A stretch of DNA of 64,000 nucleotides from Pyrrhosoma nymphula. Its lineage: Eukaryota > Arthropoda > Insecta > Odonata > Coenagrionidae. The position numbers were made by a program, and so were the translations under genes. The stretch is taken from contig OY754338.1 of the NCBI GenBank assembly GCA_963573305.1, positions 22,132,192-22,196,191 on the forward strand, written 5' to 3'. The notes below the pieces were generated by a model. It was not told where the DNA came from. It saw only the letters and a list, made by a program, of their open reading frames with translations, and did no database searches. Shown here piece after piece: positions 1 through 11,966 of this stretch (positions are counted from its first letter, which is position 1; each line of letters begins with the position of its first letter).

Positions 1-640
1 GGAAGGTAAATCATTTACGGCCCAATAAGATGCCGTTGTTTTGATAAGAAGTGAGAATTTACACTTTTATGTAGATTTTCAATGTCAATCTAAGGAAAAC
101 GTTCACTAATTGAGTAATTCTATGCTTCCAACATTCACTGAAAACTTGTCATTATTGGAGTCTTCTTTTGTCTTTTTTGACATTCTTAACATTTATTGTA
201 ATCCTGAGAAGAATTTCAAGGATCCAGCAAGGAAATAAAAGAAAAGTAGATAGGGGCAGAATTAAATGGTTAGAAACAGCACATAGTATCGCATTCTTAG
301 TATCCGCCAAGACTTATTCCCAGGATGAAATAAAACTGACCATAGTTCCATCTCAAAATCTGATAGAACAATTGAGGCCCAATAAATACCTAAATTAAAG
401 GTTTACACAAGAAATTCTAGGCTAATTCACAGATTTGTCATAATTATCAAAATTCAAAACTAATTCACGGTTTTCATGGTTTCAGGGTCGAGAGGCCACC
501 CTGGGCAAAGAATGTTGAATATATTATGTATCCTGGAGAGGATGTTGTTGTTGATAGGTAACGATGGACCACAATTAGAATGAAATAAATAAGCTTAAGA
601 TGGTAACGTCTTGTCTTGAGACTCTGGTACTATGGTACAT
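1..640. other. Unassigned sequence upstream of gypsy pol
   Basis: AT-rich stretch with no gene that I recognise. An open frame at 168-398 (76 codons, non-ATG start) could be part of the decayed 5' half of the gypsy element that follows, but I see no gag zinc knuckle or protease motif. No 5' LTR was identified, so the element is either 5'-truncated or begins left of the window. Confidence 0.4.
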
Positions 641-2681
641 AAAAAAGTAATTCTCAACAGGTCATGGACCCAGAACCTTTGGAATGGAAAAACTAGATAC
701 CCTAGAAACACGGTAAATAATTGAAAAGGTGGATCAAATTGATAAGGAAACCTGGGTGAATAATCTAGTTGTTTTAGAGAAACCCAGTGGGGATCTTAGG
801 GTATGCTTAGACCCTACTGAGCTAAATAAGGCAATAGTTAATCAACCATGTCTGATCCCTACATTAAGTGAGATAGCAGCTACGATTGGCAATAAGACAT
901 TTCACACTGTTTTTGATTTAAAGAATGGTTTTTACCAAGTATCTCTTGATGATAAGTCTGCAAAGAAATGCACATTTTCTATCCCATTTGGATGCTATAG
1001 ATTTAAAAGAATGCCTTTTGGCCTGTCCTCAGCATCTCAATTTTTCCATTATGTCAGTGGAAAAAATTTTGAAGGGATACCTAATATCTTTATGTATATA
1101 GACGACTTAATAGCTGTAGCTGACACTGAGGAAGAGATGGATCAATTAAATGAAATAATTATTCAGAGGGCTAGAGAGAAAAATGTACGATTTACTCCTG
1201 ATAAATTGCAATACAAGCTAAGTCAAGTAAGATATCTGGGACAAATGTTTTTCAAGTGAGGGAGTCAGGAGTGATCCTGATCGTATTAGAGCATTATGGG
1301 GAATTGAACCTCCAAGAAATAAGAAAGAGTTCCAATCTAGGTTGGGTATGTTCAACTACGTCAGGTCCCATATTCCAGACATGGCTACAATTACGGCTCC
1401 TCTCAGAGAATTACTGAAAAAGGATGTTTAGTTTCAAAAGGATGTTTTGTTTACCTAGTCACAACAACGCCTGGAAGCAACTTAAATACTTACTAGTAGA
1501 AAATACAGCATTATCAGGTTTTAACCCAAATAAGCCACTAATAATTCAATGTGATGTAAGTGAGAAAGGAGTAGGACCATGTATACTACAAGAGGAAGGT
1601 AAACCATTAGCTTTTCGTTCAAGATCGTTGACTGAGCAGCAGCAACAGAGGGCACAAATTTAAAAAGAATGTTAAGCCATAACCGAAGCATGCAATAAGT
1701 ATCACCATTTGATTTACGGAAAAAAAGGTAATCATTCAGACTGACCACCTACCTTTGATACCAATTTTCAAGAAAGAAATCGGGAAAATCACAAATAATA
1801 GAATAAAGCATATGAGGATTAAGTTGCTAAAGTACTCCATAGAAGTTAGGTATTTACCAGGTAACAAAATGTTTATAGCTGATCTGTTGTCCAGAGCTTA
1901 TTTAAGGGATAAATTCCAGGAGGATCCAGAATTGAATGAGATTGTACATTCATTGGCAAAGAATTTGCCTATGTCCGAAGAGAGGAAGAAGCGATTCCAA
2001 GAGGAGACCAGGAGTGATCCTATCCTTTATGAAGTAATGTCATTCTGTAAGAGCCAGTGGCCTATTAAGAAACCGTTACAGTACGATAGCATTGCATTTT
2101 TTAGGAATCTTAGGAATGTAGAGGATGATTTAGTGTTTCTGGGAGACAGGTTGATTGTTCCGAACGGAGAAAAACAGAACTTACTGGAGATACTACATGA
2201 GGGGCACATAGGTTGTAATAAAGCAATTCAAAAAGCCAGGCAGGCTTTATATTGGAAAAACATGGCCAAAGACATTATATTTCCAGGTGTAGAACCTGTG
2301 AAAAATTTTCAAATGCTAACTGTAAGTCAGAAATGTTAGCTCAGGAAATACCTGATATCCCCTTTGAAAAATTAGGAGCTGACATAATGGAATTTGGAGG
2401 GAGAAGTTATTTAGTTGCACTGGATTACTTATCCAAATGGCTGGAAATATGTCCATTAAGAAATAAGTCCTCAGCTAGTATAATTGATGCCCTTATAAAT
2501 GTGACAGCAACTCATGGGTACCCACAAATAATAATAGCGGACAATGTACCTTTCAATTCATTAGAACTCCAACAGTTTGCTTCACAAAATGATTTCAAAA
2601 TAGTTACTACCAATCCACACTATCCAAAAGCAAATGGTATGGCAGTAAGATACGTAGGTATAGTAAAAAGTATTCTTAATA
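641..2681 (+). pseudogene. Ty3/gypsy-type pol remnant: reverse transcriptase, RNase H, 5' part of integrase
   Basis: Decayed pol of an LTR retrotransposon. The RT runs from about 641 (in-frame stop near 712) to 1259, with a D-L-K-N-G-F-Y-Q-V block and the catalytic YIDDL at about 1098. RNase H follows in shifted frames (1424-1663, then 1755 on; QCDVSEKGVG and TDHLPL blocks). The tether NKMFIADLLSR leads into an integrase zinc-binding HHCC region at about 2195-2320 that crosses another frameshift. The integrase core (2252-2681) keeps two Asp residues, in GADIMEF and IIADN. The third catalytic residue, normally Glu in an NG-x-AE context, is Val here. At least three frameshifts and one stop break the gene. 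The frame is interrupted at 2681 by the pogo-like insertion and resumes at 10657. No gag, protease or envelope was seen. Confidence 0.9.
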
Positions 2682-2706
2682 CAGTAAAACCCCCATACAA
2701 CGAATT

Positions 2707-3790
2707 TGTTGGGACCGAAATCATGACTTCGATGTAGGGGTTTTTCGATGTATGGAGGTGGTGTGCGGGTTGCGTCTCAACAGGGGCATCCAAGTATTCC
2801 GCGTGCTTTACCATGCAAGTCGAGTAAATATCTCAATATTGCTTTATTCACCGTTAAAACCAATTCACCATTCACTAAAAGTGATGATAAACATTTTTTA
2901 CTGTTTACCATTAAATACCGTGGCTATCAATCTGCGTATTTCTAATTGAAATTATTGTTTTTTCGTCGATTCTGCTCTACGCCTCATCGCTTACTTTAGT
3001 TAAGGTCTGAAAGTAAAGGAGCGCCAAAATTAATGCCAAAGGATTACGTATTTTAAAGTGCTCCATAATTTTTCTGAGTATCTAGTCGATATTATTCTTA
3101 GAGTGCAATAATATAAGTCAATATCAATTGGCAGTTTTATGCAGCAATTTTGCTTGAAAGAGCACATATTGCCATTTAGACTTCCGAAATAAAACGCACT
3201 GTTGGAATCCCATTGAAATACCGGTAAATATCTATGTTCGTGAGCAGAATATACTAGATATCGATAAACGACGATGGAAGTTAGGTGGGGCGAGTTAGTT
3301 ACCACGAGGAAAAACGTGGCAGTCAGCAATGCACTGAGGTCACAATGGCAATCTCAGATGATAATGCATTGACGATGCCGTTAACGCGTGTAAGAGGCGC
3401 ACCCCTCTTTTTATGCATCGAAGTTGAAGAAAAATTTTGGGGCTTTTTTTTCTCCTATTGCGAGGTGTTGCGGGCCTAACTTTGAATTTTCGGCCATTAT
3501 CAAAGCCGCTTGCGATATTCTCTTATAATTTACGCGGCATTTTTCATAGGCATGTATGGACCTCGGAAGCAAGTATTCACTTGTAGTCTTAGCCCTACAA
3601 TGCTTGCATTGCTTATTGTCCTTTGGAATGAGTGGAATAATTGATATTCATTAAAACAAAACAAATCCGACCTCGCTACAATTCGTGTTTAGTTGGTAAG
3701 TGCGGACAGTTGCACCGAGCTGTGATTTATAAATCTGAATCCCCCCACCATTTTCCTAATACTCCATTTTCCTCAAAAATCTCTCTACAA
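2707..3790. other. Non-coding interior of the pogo-like element
   Basis: No gene seen. It holds short direct repeats of the TIR-proximal motif and, at 3388-3404, the 17-mer GTGTAAGAGGCGCACCC, which recurs at 7396-7412 in the same element. Short open frames here lack any recognisable domain. Confidence 0.5.
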
Positions 3791-3792
3791 GA

Positions 3793-5700
3793 GTGAAACA
3801 TTCAAATGATCCTTTCCTACGCGATGAGTTCACTATCCAAAAAAGGAAATACAGGAGACTCTTGGAACATGCCAAAACGTCTTATAACAATAATAGGGTA
3901 CTTGCATCAAAAAATAAATCCAAAGTGTCTTGGGATATTATACGGGAGTCTACAGGGAAATTCCATGAACACCTTCTCCCTGGAAGTACACAGTCAGAGG
4001 ATGACTTACACATTAAATGCTCAAACCTAGCAAATGAATTTAAAGACCTTTTTACAGTAAAATCATCAACCACCTCACCTCCTACCTCTTCCAATAACTC
4101 ACTCCATCATCAAACCTCCCATTTGGCCTCTTCATTCTTCATTCGCCCCTGTACGGAACCTGAATTAAGAGCCATAATATCTACGTTTGCCAGCAAAAAC
4201 TTCTCAGGCCCTGATGAAATCCCAGGGAAAATATTATATCTTTCTTATACCTATATAAAAGAACCTCTCTTATTTCTCGTTAATGAATCCCTCATCTTCC
4301 CATCTTCTCTGAAACATTCAAAAATCATCCCTCTTTATAAAAATAAGGGATGTTCCAATAACTTAAATAATTATAGACCAATTGCACTTCAAAATGTCTT
4401 GTCCAAAGTCTTCGAAAAAATTTTCTGTAACCAACTAACATCATTCTTAGAAAAATTTATCCAATTGTCATCTAATCAGCATGGGTTTCGAAAAAACCGT
4501 TCCACTTCTACTGCTTTATTTCAAGCCACTGACTTCTTATTGACTTCTCTCGACCATAAACATAAAACAATGGGAATCTTCTATGACTTCTCCAAGGCGT
4601 TTGACTATGTTAATCACACATGCCTTTTCAACAAAATTAATAAACTGGGCGTGAGAGGCATTGCTAACAAATGGCTTCACTCTTACCTCGCCAATCGAAC
4701 ACAAGCTGTGTCACTCACTGTAAAGGGTAACAGATATTGCTCTGAGAGTAGTACCACTTCTGTTGGTGTAACGCAGGGGTCCATATTGGGCCCAGTTCTT
4801 TTTCTAATCTATATAAACGATTTGCCAGTATCCATTGCCAATATTCCTAATGCTGAAGTCGTAATATATGCTGATGATACAAACATCTTACTTTCTGCCC
4901 AATCACAAAATGACCTTATCATGAGTTCTAGATCTGCAAACCAAAACATTCTTCGCTGGTGCGTTGATAATGAATTGAAATTAAACACTGAAAAGTCGCA
5001 TATTGTTCAATTTGGGTGTAAAAGTCATCTCCTTGAAAGTATTTTAATTAAAATTGATAAAAGGTCCATTGAGAATGTTACTCTAACTAAATTTATAGGT
5101 TCATATATAAGTGGTAATATGTCCTGGGAGAAGAATATTGAAATTTTAGCCAATAAACTTAGCTCTATTTGCTACCTTTTACGCCAACTCCGAAACTCTG
5201 TTAATGTAGATATCTTACTTACTGTATACTATGGTGCTTTTTATTCCCTGATGTCATACAACATAATTTTTTGGGGCTCATCACCTCACGCATCCAAAAT
5301 ATTTACATTGCAAAAAAGGGCAATTAGAATTATATTAAGAAAACCTTATGATGCTCCCTCCAACCCCATCTTTAAAACTTTGAAGATCCTCCCATTACCA
5401 TGTGTCTATTTATTATCTCTGCTAATTTTGACGCATAAAAATCTGGACATGTTTGAAAAAAACTCCAATTTTCATAAGTATGAAACCAGAAATAGGCAAA
5501 TCCTTCACTATAAAACAGTGAGGACAAATAGGACTAAGTTAGGTCCAAGAGAAATGGGACTCCGAACCTACAATAAACTTCCGCACCATTTGAAAAATCC
5601 ATGTGAGTCATTGGTGTCTTTTAAAAGGAAGTTGAAAGTATTCCTACTCGCAAAGAATTACTATTCTGTGACTGAATATCTAACTGACTCTACAATCTAG
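3793..5700 (+). pseudogene. CR1/Jockey-group LINE, 5'-truncated ORF2 with intact reverse transcriptase frame
   Basis: An open frame of 635 codons encodes a non-LTR retrotransposon reverse transcriptase. Landmarks are NYRPIALQNVLSKVFEK (fingers), QHGFRKNRST, the FYDFSKAFDYVNH block (motif A), GVTQGSILGPVLFLIYIND (motif B) and YADDTN (motif C, catalytic). A thumb and C-terminal region follow, with the FWGSS and LQKRAIRIIL blocks common in CR1/Jockey elements. The apurinic-type endonuclease expected upstream is absent, and an in-frame stop lies shortly before the frame, so the copy is 5'-truncated. The 3' UTR runs to about 5861 and ends in an (ATT)n tail. The frame is unusually intact for this window, which suggests a young insertion. 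Confidence 0.9.
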
Positions 5701-5861
5701 TGCTTCTTTTTTTTATGTTGAAAATATATTGTATGTGAATTTAATATATACTTTGTATGTAACATTTCATCTTGATGTTTGTGAACTACTAACTTGTATT
5801 AATCTCCTCCTCTTTTTTTGACGTGTCTTATATCTTTTTGTAAGATCTTTGGACAAAAATA

Positions 5862-5884
5862 AATTATTATTATTATTATTATTG
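5862..5884 (+). repeat. (ATT)n tail of the 3793 LINE
   Basis: A TTA/ATT trinucleotide run directly follows AATAAA-like sequence and marks the LINE 3' end, where target-primed reverse transcription began. Confidence 0.85.
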
Positions 5885-6049
5885 TTGCCTCACTCAGAAG
5901 GCAATGGCAGATATAGCCATCGAAATGTTAGTTCTTAGCAATGAATCAATCTGGTGGTGAGCCCATGAACTTCATCTGAAGCGTTTGCTGGGAAAATGTC
6001 AAATCCAATGAGAATTCCTGTGCCTAAATGAGTGGAAGAGAGGTCAAGG

Positions 6050-6347
6050 CAGTAGCGTAGCCAGGAGGGGGGGGCAGGGGGGGCGAATGCCCCCCCCTTG
6101 CGCCCCATGTTATGGTGCCCCTAAGTGTGTGTATTTTTCCACTCTTAAGTCCCAAATATATATAAATAATTGTGTATAATACATTGTCAATTGTCATATT
6201 TTGTACAAACCTATCCGTCTATTGCATCACCAAAATTTGTAAACTTAAGTAAATTGGTTAATTTATGAGTCGACTCCCCCTAAAAATTTTCTGCCCCCCT
6301 TAAACATTTTTTGCCCCCCCTAGGCCCAAAGCCTGGCTACACCACTT
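6050..6347. mobile_element. hAT-type MITE, 298 bp
   Basis: The ends are CAGTAGCGTAGCC and the complementary GGCTACACCACTT (imperfect TIRs of the CAGTGGCGTAGCC kind seen in many hAT elements). A perfect 8-bp target duplication, GGTCAAGG, flanks it at 6042-6049 and 6348-6355. The interior is rich in C/G homopolymer runs and has no coding capacity. Confidence 0.88.
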
Positions 6348-6355
6348 GGTCAAGG

Positions 6356-7902
6356 CTTCAATATCAGCCGATATTTGCCATGATTGATTTAAGAATTTGC
6401 CTGCTTTTGTTTTTCAGTTATAATGGAACCATTTATTTTTATACTTTGGCATGCTATTCATACACTTTGGGACTTATTAGCCATTACTTTTATCTGGAAA
6501 AGATTTCCTTTTTTTACAAAGAAAGTGGACCTTGATTTTTGGTTATCATCAATCATTGATTGTTGTCTCTTTTCAGGACAAATGCATGACGTTGGTGAAT
6601 CCCTACCCTGAGATATTTAGGGGCAAAGAAGTATTTAAGAGCAAATTTGGAGATAGATGACTGGAACCGCTGCTAAATGAGTGATTTTGGAGGAACACTG
6701 TCTTCCCAATCACTCTTAGAACACTTTGAAAAACTCTACGATGGAATGGATTTGTAAGAATTTTCTGTGCTTTGAAGCTTAAATGTAACTGTGAAGATTT
6801 GGTACTGGATACCTAATTGTGGATTTTAATGTGGTGAGTTGTATCCATTTTTTAATATTTACAATGATAACTCATACAAAATTTACAAATATATTTTATA
6901 TAATATAACTCTATGGTGCCGCTCGCCGCCAATCCCAGATATTAAATTTTTCTTGTGCCGTTCTACTCATTCTGTGGCAAAATGTCGGCCGAGAACGTTG
7001 TCTTCTGACAGTATGTACTGCCATTTCTGATTCTGAACTTCATCTACATCTACAATGTACCGTGCAAGCCACCACTAGGGTGTGTGGCACGGGGTGATTC
7101 CACACCAGGCATGTAGCACTCGTCCCAGAATAAATCAGGACCTCGCACGCTCCCCCTGGCGCTAGGCGCAGGCCAAAAGCAGTCAGGAGAACAGTGCGCA
7201 GTCCAACCGGAAACTGGGAGAGTGATACGTAAATGAACATACAAACTTATCTTAGGTCGAATATAATAAACTTATCTTAGGTCGAATCACTGCTCGTTTC
7301 GTGGCCACTACCGCCCTGCTGCGATACTGCTCTGCCGCCCGCCACCTGCCGCTCATATCGTGACCGAGTCTCGAAGGCTGGCAGATAAAAAATTCGTGTA
7401 AGAGGCGCACCCTCATTTTCGGCTGCGATTTCTGGGAAAAAAGGTATCCTCAAGCAATCGAGCAAAAATTAGGGCGATCTCGAGGAAACGCACCACTTGC
7501 CAGCTAACAGACCACATCCATCAAGGTTAAGACGGCAATAGCAATATTTGGATAGAGTAGAGAGGTTACTCCAGATTTTCCTTTGGGATGGGGACAGAGT
7601 AGATAAAAATTCGCTCTCATTGGTTGAACACCAACCAATGAAGTTTGGAATACTTCGCCCTCCTAACAAGGGGAGTGTCCGATAAACGGGTCGCAGATCT
7701 AGATGAAAATTCGTATGCATATAGAACTCCGAATGCCTTTCACGAATCACCCCACATATGGGCGTATAAATCCAATAGTTTAAACAAAAAAAAAGTTTAA
7801 ACATTTATAGATGTTATAAAAACTATTTATCAGCCTCTGGCATCAAGGGTGGTGTGGTCCATTGATCAGTGTACGGGTCTGCGGTGCGGAGGGACGATTA
7901 GA
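6356..7902. other. Unassigned interior with old repeat fragments
   Basis: No gene supported. The segment at about 7037-7240 starts with a CATCTACATCTACA-type motif followed by GTACCGTGCAAGCCACC, a pattern that I associate with degraded interspersed repeats in arthropods. The GTGTAAGAGGCGCACCC motif shared with 3388-3404 lies at 7396-7412. The rest is AT-rich without recognisable structure. Confidence 0.4.
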
Positions 7903-8655
7903 TTCCCGTCGGCGACAAATTTTTCATGCTTATTTTCTTTGTTTTTCCTTCGTGGAATTCTATGTTAAAATCTTTTTGTAAATTTTTACTTTTATATTCA
8001 AAGTTTTTTTTAACGAGTGGAAATATTTTTTTTTGTGAATACCATAGGGCTTATTTTTTTTCTTTCCCGCGAAATTTTTTTGTTTCCCCATTCTTTCACC
8101 ACGCAAACTTGATTTGTTCCTTCATTTGCAAGACCTCCGATTGATATCATAATTATACAAAAATGAAATTTTCTGCAAGAGGTCACTCTCACCATTTATA
8201 ACACGAGCCTTTCTCGACGAGACTTATTACAATGTATTTATTTGTATGTCTCTAGATCGTGAAATGGTGATACGATAACAGAAATTAGTAGATAAGCCGA
8301 TCACATTTTCCCCTCCTTTTTTCAATTCACGACAAAACAAGAAAACGGGGATCTTTGATCGTGGGCCTTATAAATAATGATGTAACAATTATTTTGACTA
8401 TTGTATAATTATGATATCAACAGGTGGTCTTGCAAATGAAGTTTGCGTGGTGAAAGAATGGGGAAACAAAGAAATTACGTTGACTTCGCGGGAAAGAAAA
8501 AAAATAAGCCCTATGATATTCGGGAAAAAAAATATTTCCACTCGTTAAAAATAAACTTTGAATAGAATAGTTAAAATTAGATGTTAACATAGAATTCCAC
8601 GAAGGAAAAACAAAGAAAATAAACATGAAAAAATGAATCGCCGATGGGAATGAAC
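7903..8655. repeat. Long inverted-repeat element (arms about 250 bp)
   Basis: The sequence from about 7903 (CCGTCGGCGA, then a run containing TTTTTCATG) to 8150 is repeated in inverted orientation at about 8405-8655, ending in the complementary TCGCCGATGGG. The spacer is about 250 bp. No gene is present: the frames on both strands are mirror images of each other. It is most likely a foldback or MITE-like element. I could not define a target duplication. Confidence 0.7.
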
Positions 8656-8869
8656 ACGGTCCACAGGCAGGTGGACAGTCTTACGATAACCGTCCACCTG
8701 CCTCTCCCAAAATAAAATCCGATACCGAAAGGTAATTTGAAACCATTTTAGAGGAAAATATGGAGCTCCTCCCATTCACGGGGTCCCGGGAATGTAACCC
8801 AATACGGAAAAGTAATCTGATACGATTTAAAAAGGGAAAATTGAGCTCCATCCTCACCACCTGCACCTT

Positions 8870-10180
8870 CGCAAATGAGGTGGGGTGGATGAGTAATGCA
8901 CCAAGAATGAGGGGGTGAATACCAGTCAGTGCCAGCCAGCTGTAACCCAATACAGAAAGATACTCTGACAAGATCAGATCAGGGGGGCTATTCTCTATCT
9001 CGAAGCTACCAATGCGGTAGCTCCGAATAAGCTACCATAATTGGCTACCAGCCGTATTCTCTAACTCGCGGGAGCTTTCTCAAGAATGTAATAGGAAGTG
9101 GAGAGAGGTTTGGCGAAAGGCGGGTATGTGAACATTTTTAAACCAAATCCGCGGAAAATTCATTTCTGGTGACGTCATTCTTAGAACCAATGGGAAAGCT
9201 CGTCTCCATGTTTTTCCGTGGATAAAACTGGTGAAACCTGAAAAGGCGGTTTTAGACGGTGAAGATGTTCATGCATCGCGTTTAGCAAAAAATTCCACGC
9301 ATTTTAAATCATGCGAGCAAAATTCTAAAATGTTTTATTTTTGGTCACATAATCTCGTGAACAATCTCGTGAATACGTAAGCATGACATCCATCTTGGCT
9401 GTTTTGATCAATTGAAATAAGATTGTTCGTAAATATATTCGGGAATTAGGGTTCATGTCAATGATATGATTCAATATTATTCGTGCTATTTGCTTTTGTC
9501 AATTACTAGTTTCTTCACATCATTTAAATAATATACGAAGATGAAGCTTTCAAAAGAAATGCGAAGGTGATACACGCTACCACGGCCCAATAAGTATCCC
9601 ATTATGGGCTGGAATCACGTTACTTACCGAAGGTAAATATGACTTTCCGTCACTCCAGTTAATATCTTTTTGTGAAAAATCCTGCAAATTGCGAAAATGA
9701 CAAAGTAACCCAGTGAAAGTGCAAGGAATCCGCATTTAGTAAATGTAAGAAACATATCAGTATGTTGGATAATTATAGATAGATAAGCAATATATAATTA
9801 CCAATATTTAAGCAGGGTATTCGGAGGCCGCGCTTCGTGAGGTTACCGTGGGAGCTTATTGGGGCTAAGGAAGTAGCTTCGTGACATTTACAGAATACGG
9901 GTGGGAGCCTAATAAGCTACTGGTAGCTTCTGCTTGCACTTTCTCCGGTAGCTTTCCATGATAGAGAATACCGATGGGAGCAAGTAGCTTATTGAAGCAT
10001 CTTTCCGCCAGAAAGCTCCAATGCTTGGAGTTAGAGAATAGGCCCTCAGAAATCTCAGATTACCTTTCTGTATTGGGTTACGGCTGGCCGGCTGGCACTG
10101 ATATTCCCCCCTCCCCTCTTGGTGCATTACTCATCCACCCAACTATCACCCGGCTCAGGTAACGCGGAGCTGAGCTTTGG
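8870..10180. repeat. Nested inverted-repeat element(s)
   Basis: Outer arms at about 8870-8985 and 10049-10165 are inverted copies (both contain GTAACCCAATACAGAAAG on one strand or the other). Inner arms begin GGGGCTATTCTCTA at about 8986 and end TAGAGAATAGGCCC at about 10048. The inner arms contain repeated GTAGCTT/AAGCTACC motifs. The core at 9100-9850 has no gene. This is best read as one MITE inserted at the loop of another, or as a compound foldback element. Confidence 0.6.
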
Positions 10181-10189
10181 CTTCCCTTG

Positions 10190-10244
10190 CACGTTTCTTA
10201 TTGTGGAACCGTCAGAGTTGACGGTTCCCACCATAAGAAACGTG
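10190..10244. repeat. Strong hairpin, arms about 25 bp
   Basis: CACGTTTCTTAT near 10190 pairs with ATAAGAAACGTG ending at 10244, and AACCGTCA pairs with TGACGGTT around a tiny loop near 10216. Only one or two bulges interrupt the stem. It sits just inside the right part of the pogo-like element. Confidence 0.75.
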
Positions 10245-10656
10245 TAAACGAACCTTCACGGAGCCAGAGCGTCAAGTTTCCTTCATGCCCTCTGCTCTGT
10301 AGGTCTCGGATGGGAACATTTTCGAAGCCCGGAGCGGAAGGGTTAAGACGCGGTACTCCCCGCTGTGGTTCTACTTCCTGCTTATTACGTAAATGTCTAC
10401 GGAAAAATTACTTGCAAATGAAGAACGCTACGTTTTTTTCTCAATAATTCGTTCTAGAGGGGCACTTTTCATGTTTTGGGCCCAAGCGCAGACTTCGATG
10501 TACGGAGTTTTCGTAGTTAGAGAGGTTCGTTACGGGAGGTTTTTTTGCGTGCATTGTCCATTGGAAGGGTCCGGGACCGGGCCAATGACTTCGAAATAGG
10601 GAGTTTTCCTTAAAATTTTGCTGTATGGGTGTTCGTTGTATGGGGGTTTTACTGTA

Positions 10657-11243
10657 AATGCCTAGAAGACCAAACAGATTACAGAGATTCACTGAGGGAA
10701 TACAGAAATACTCCTTTAGCGGGGTTAGCAGTATCACCAGCTCAGATACTTATGTCTAGGAAACTTAAAACTAAATTGCCTGTGACAAAAGCTAGTCTTA
10801 AGCCCAAGTTGGTGGGTGATTACTATGACCAGGTACACAAAGCACAACTGAAAATGAAGCAGTATTACGACAAGATGGCGAAGAGGAGAGAGGAAGTATT
10901 TTCCGTGGGAGATAGGATTGTGGAACGGGCAGGCAATGCAAGGACTTGGGAACCAGGAGTCATAGTGCAAATTCATGAGTCCCAAAGGTCTTTTACAATA
11001 AGAAACAATAAGGGTAATTTAGTCAGGAGAAATTTGGAGCATATTAAACACTCAAGACAGAACATGAGGAAAATAAAAGGGGGTCATGGACATTGTGTCA
11101 AAGGCTGTGGCATTAAATGCTATCTGAAAAGGCCATTATCACTAAGCCCAATGAATCTAGCAGTATGCTACAGTAAAAAAATAATAAGAGTACAAACCAG
11201 GTCTGGGAGAGTGTCAAGACCTCCTGACAGATTGGATTTGTAA
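10657..11243 (+). pseudogene. gypsy pol, 3' part: integrase C-terminal region
   Basis: Continuation of the integrase interrupted at 2681. The first codons after the restored junction keep the same frame, giving the EYRNTPLAGLAVSPAQILM block typical after the integrase core, then a basic linker and a chromatin-binding-like beta region (VGDRIVERAGNARTWEPG, then VRRNLEHIK). The frame ends at a stop at 11241-11243. This half is intact, so the damage is concentrated upstream. No envelope-like frame follows. Confidence 0.88.
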
Positions 11244-11449
11244 GAAAGGCATATTCTTATTAGGGTTAAGTTTCAAATATTTTTAGTGTGATTTTGGGGG
11301 ATTGTTACCTTTATTATAGATTATTATTATTTGCATATTGTTCTTGTTTTATAATTACTGAAAATTATTGCATTATTAGTAATATTGTATTTGATTGCTT
11401 GTTGTCTTGTATTCACTGATTATCAATGTAAAATGACTTTTTTTATTGG

Positions 11450-11461
11450 AAAAGGGGAAGA
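11450..11461 (+). other. Candidate polypurine tract of the gypsy element
   Basis: AAAAGGGGAAGA lies immediately before TGTTGTAGC, about 210 bp after the pol stop. This is the arrangement expected for the plus-strand primer next to a 3' LTR. Confidence 0.6.
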
Positions 11462-11966
11462 TGTTGTAGCAACCAGAGTGCAAGAATGGGAGGTTGTTGA
11501 CAGAGGAATGAAAGAAGAGCTGCAATAAGATTACATGAAGAGAGTCAGGAAATAAATTATATCTTAAGACCAATTTGTCATTTGAATATATTAAACCTAA
11601 GACCAAAGAATAACACAGTTCATACTGATTAAGCTCCTGCATATCAGTTATCGGATATCGGGTGATGGGCAGAACAGGTGTTGAGAAGAGGAGAAGGCAT
11701 TGGTATCGTGACGACTGATGAGAAGTGAGAAGAGATCTCCTCTTATTGTTTCAGTCCAAGGGCTTTCTTGTTATTTTGCTCAATGGCCCATTCAGTAACA
11801 AGAAATTAAGAAAAAATCCCCACTTAGTATAACTCGGGCTTACCCAACCAATACTTGACGGCCCGATATATTGGTCGGACAACCAATACATCTCACGATA
11901 CACACCAAAGTAATAAATTAAACGTCAATGCATAGTCGGTAGTGGTTCCCCAGCAATACTGGTACA
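11462..11966 (+). repeat. Putative 3' LTR of the gypsy element
   Basis: It begins TGTTGTAGCAACC right after the polypurine tract and may end at ...ACTGGTACA (11966). An AATAAA-like signal sits near 11911. No 5' LTR is available in the window for comparison, so the right boundary is a guess. Confidence 0.4.

Larger units (their letters stand above)
2682..10654. mobile_element. pogo/Tc1-mariner-like non-autonomous transposon, 7.97 kb with nested insertions, inside gypsy integrase
   Basis: The left end reads CAGTAAAACCCCCATACAAC and the right end is its reverse complement. Both ends are flanked by TA (2680-2681 and 10655-10656), as expected for a TA target duplication of the Tc1/mariner/pogo group. 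Removing the insert and one TA lets the integrase frame continue uninterrupted from 2681 into 10657, which confirms the boundaries. Subterminal TTCGATGTA-type motifs recur at both ends (for example 2730-2760 and 10490-10520). No transposase frame is visible, so this is a non-autonomous copy that grew by later insertions: a LINE at 3793-5883, a hAT MITE at 6050-6347 and inverted-repeat elements at 7903-10180. Confidence 0.85.

Noticed and set aside
7850..7920. tRNA-like A and B box pattern (GGTGTGGTCCATTGATCAGTG ... GATTCCCGTC)
   Set aside because: It cannot be folded into a convincing cloverleaf, the B box lacks the GGTTCGA core, and it overlaps the end of an inverted-repeat element. A tRNA-derived SINE head is possible but unsupported.
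7926..8626. Phe-rich frames on both strands
   Set aside because: Low-complexity T-rich sequence within mirrored arms; identical shadows from each arm.
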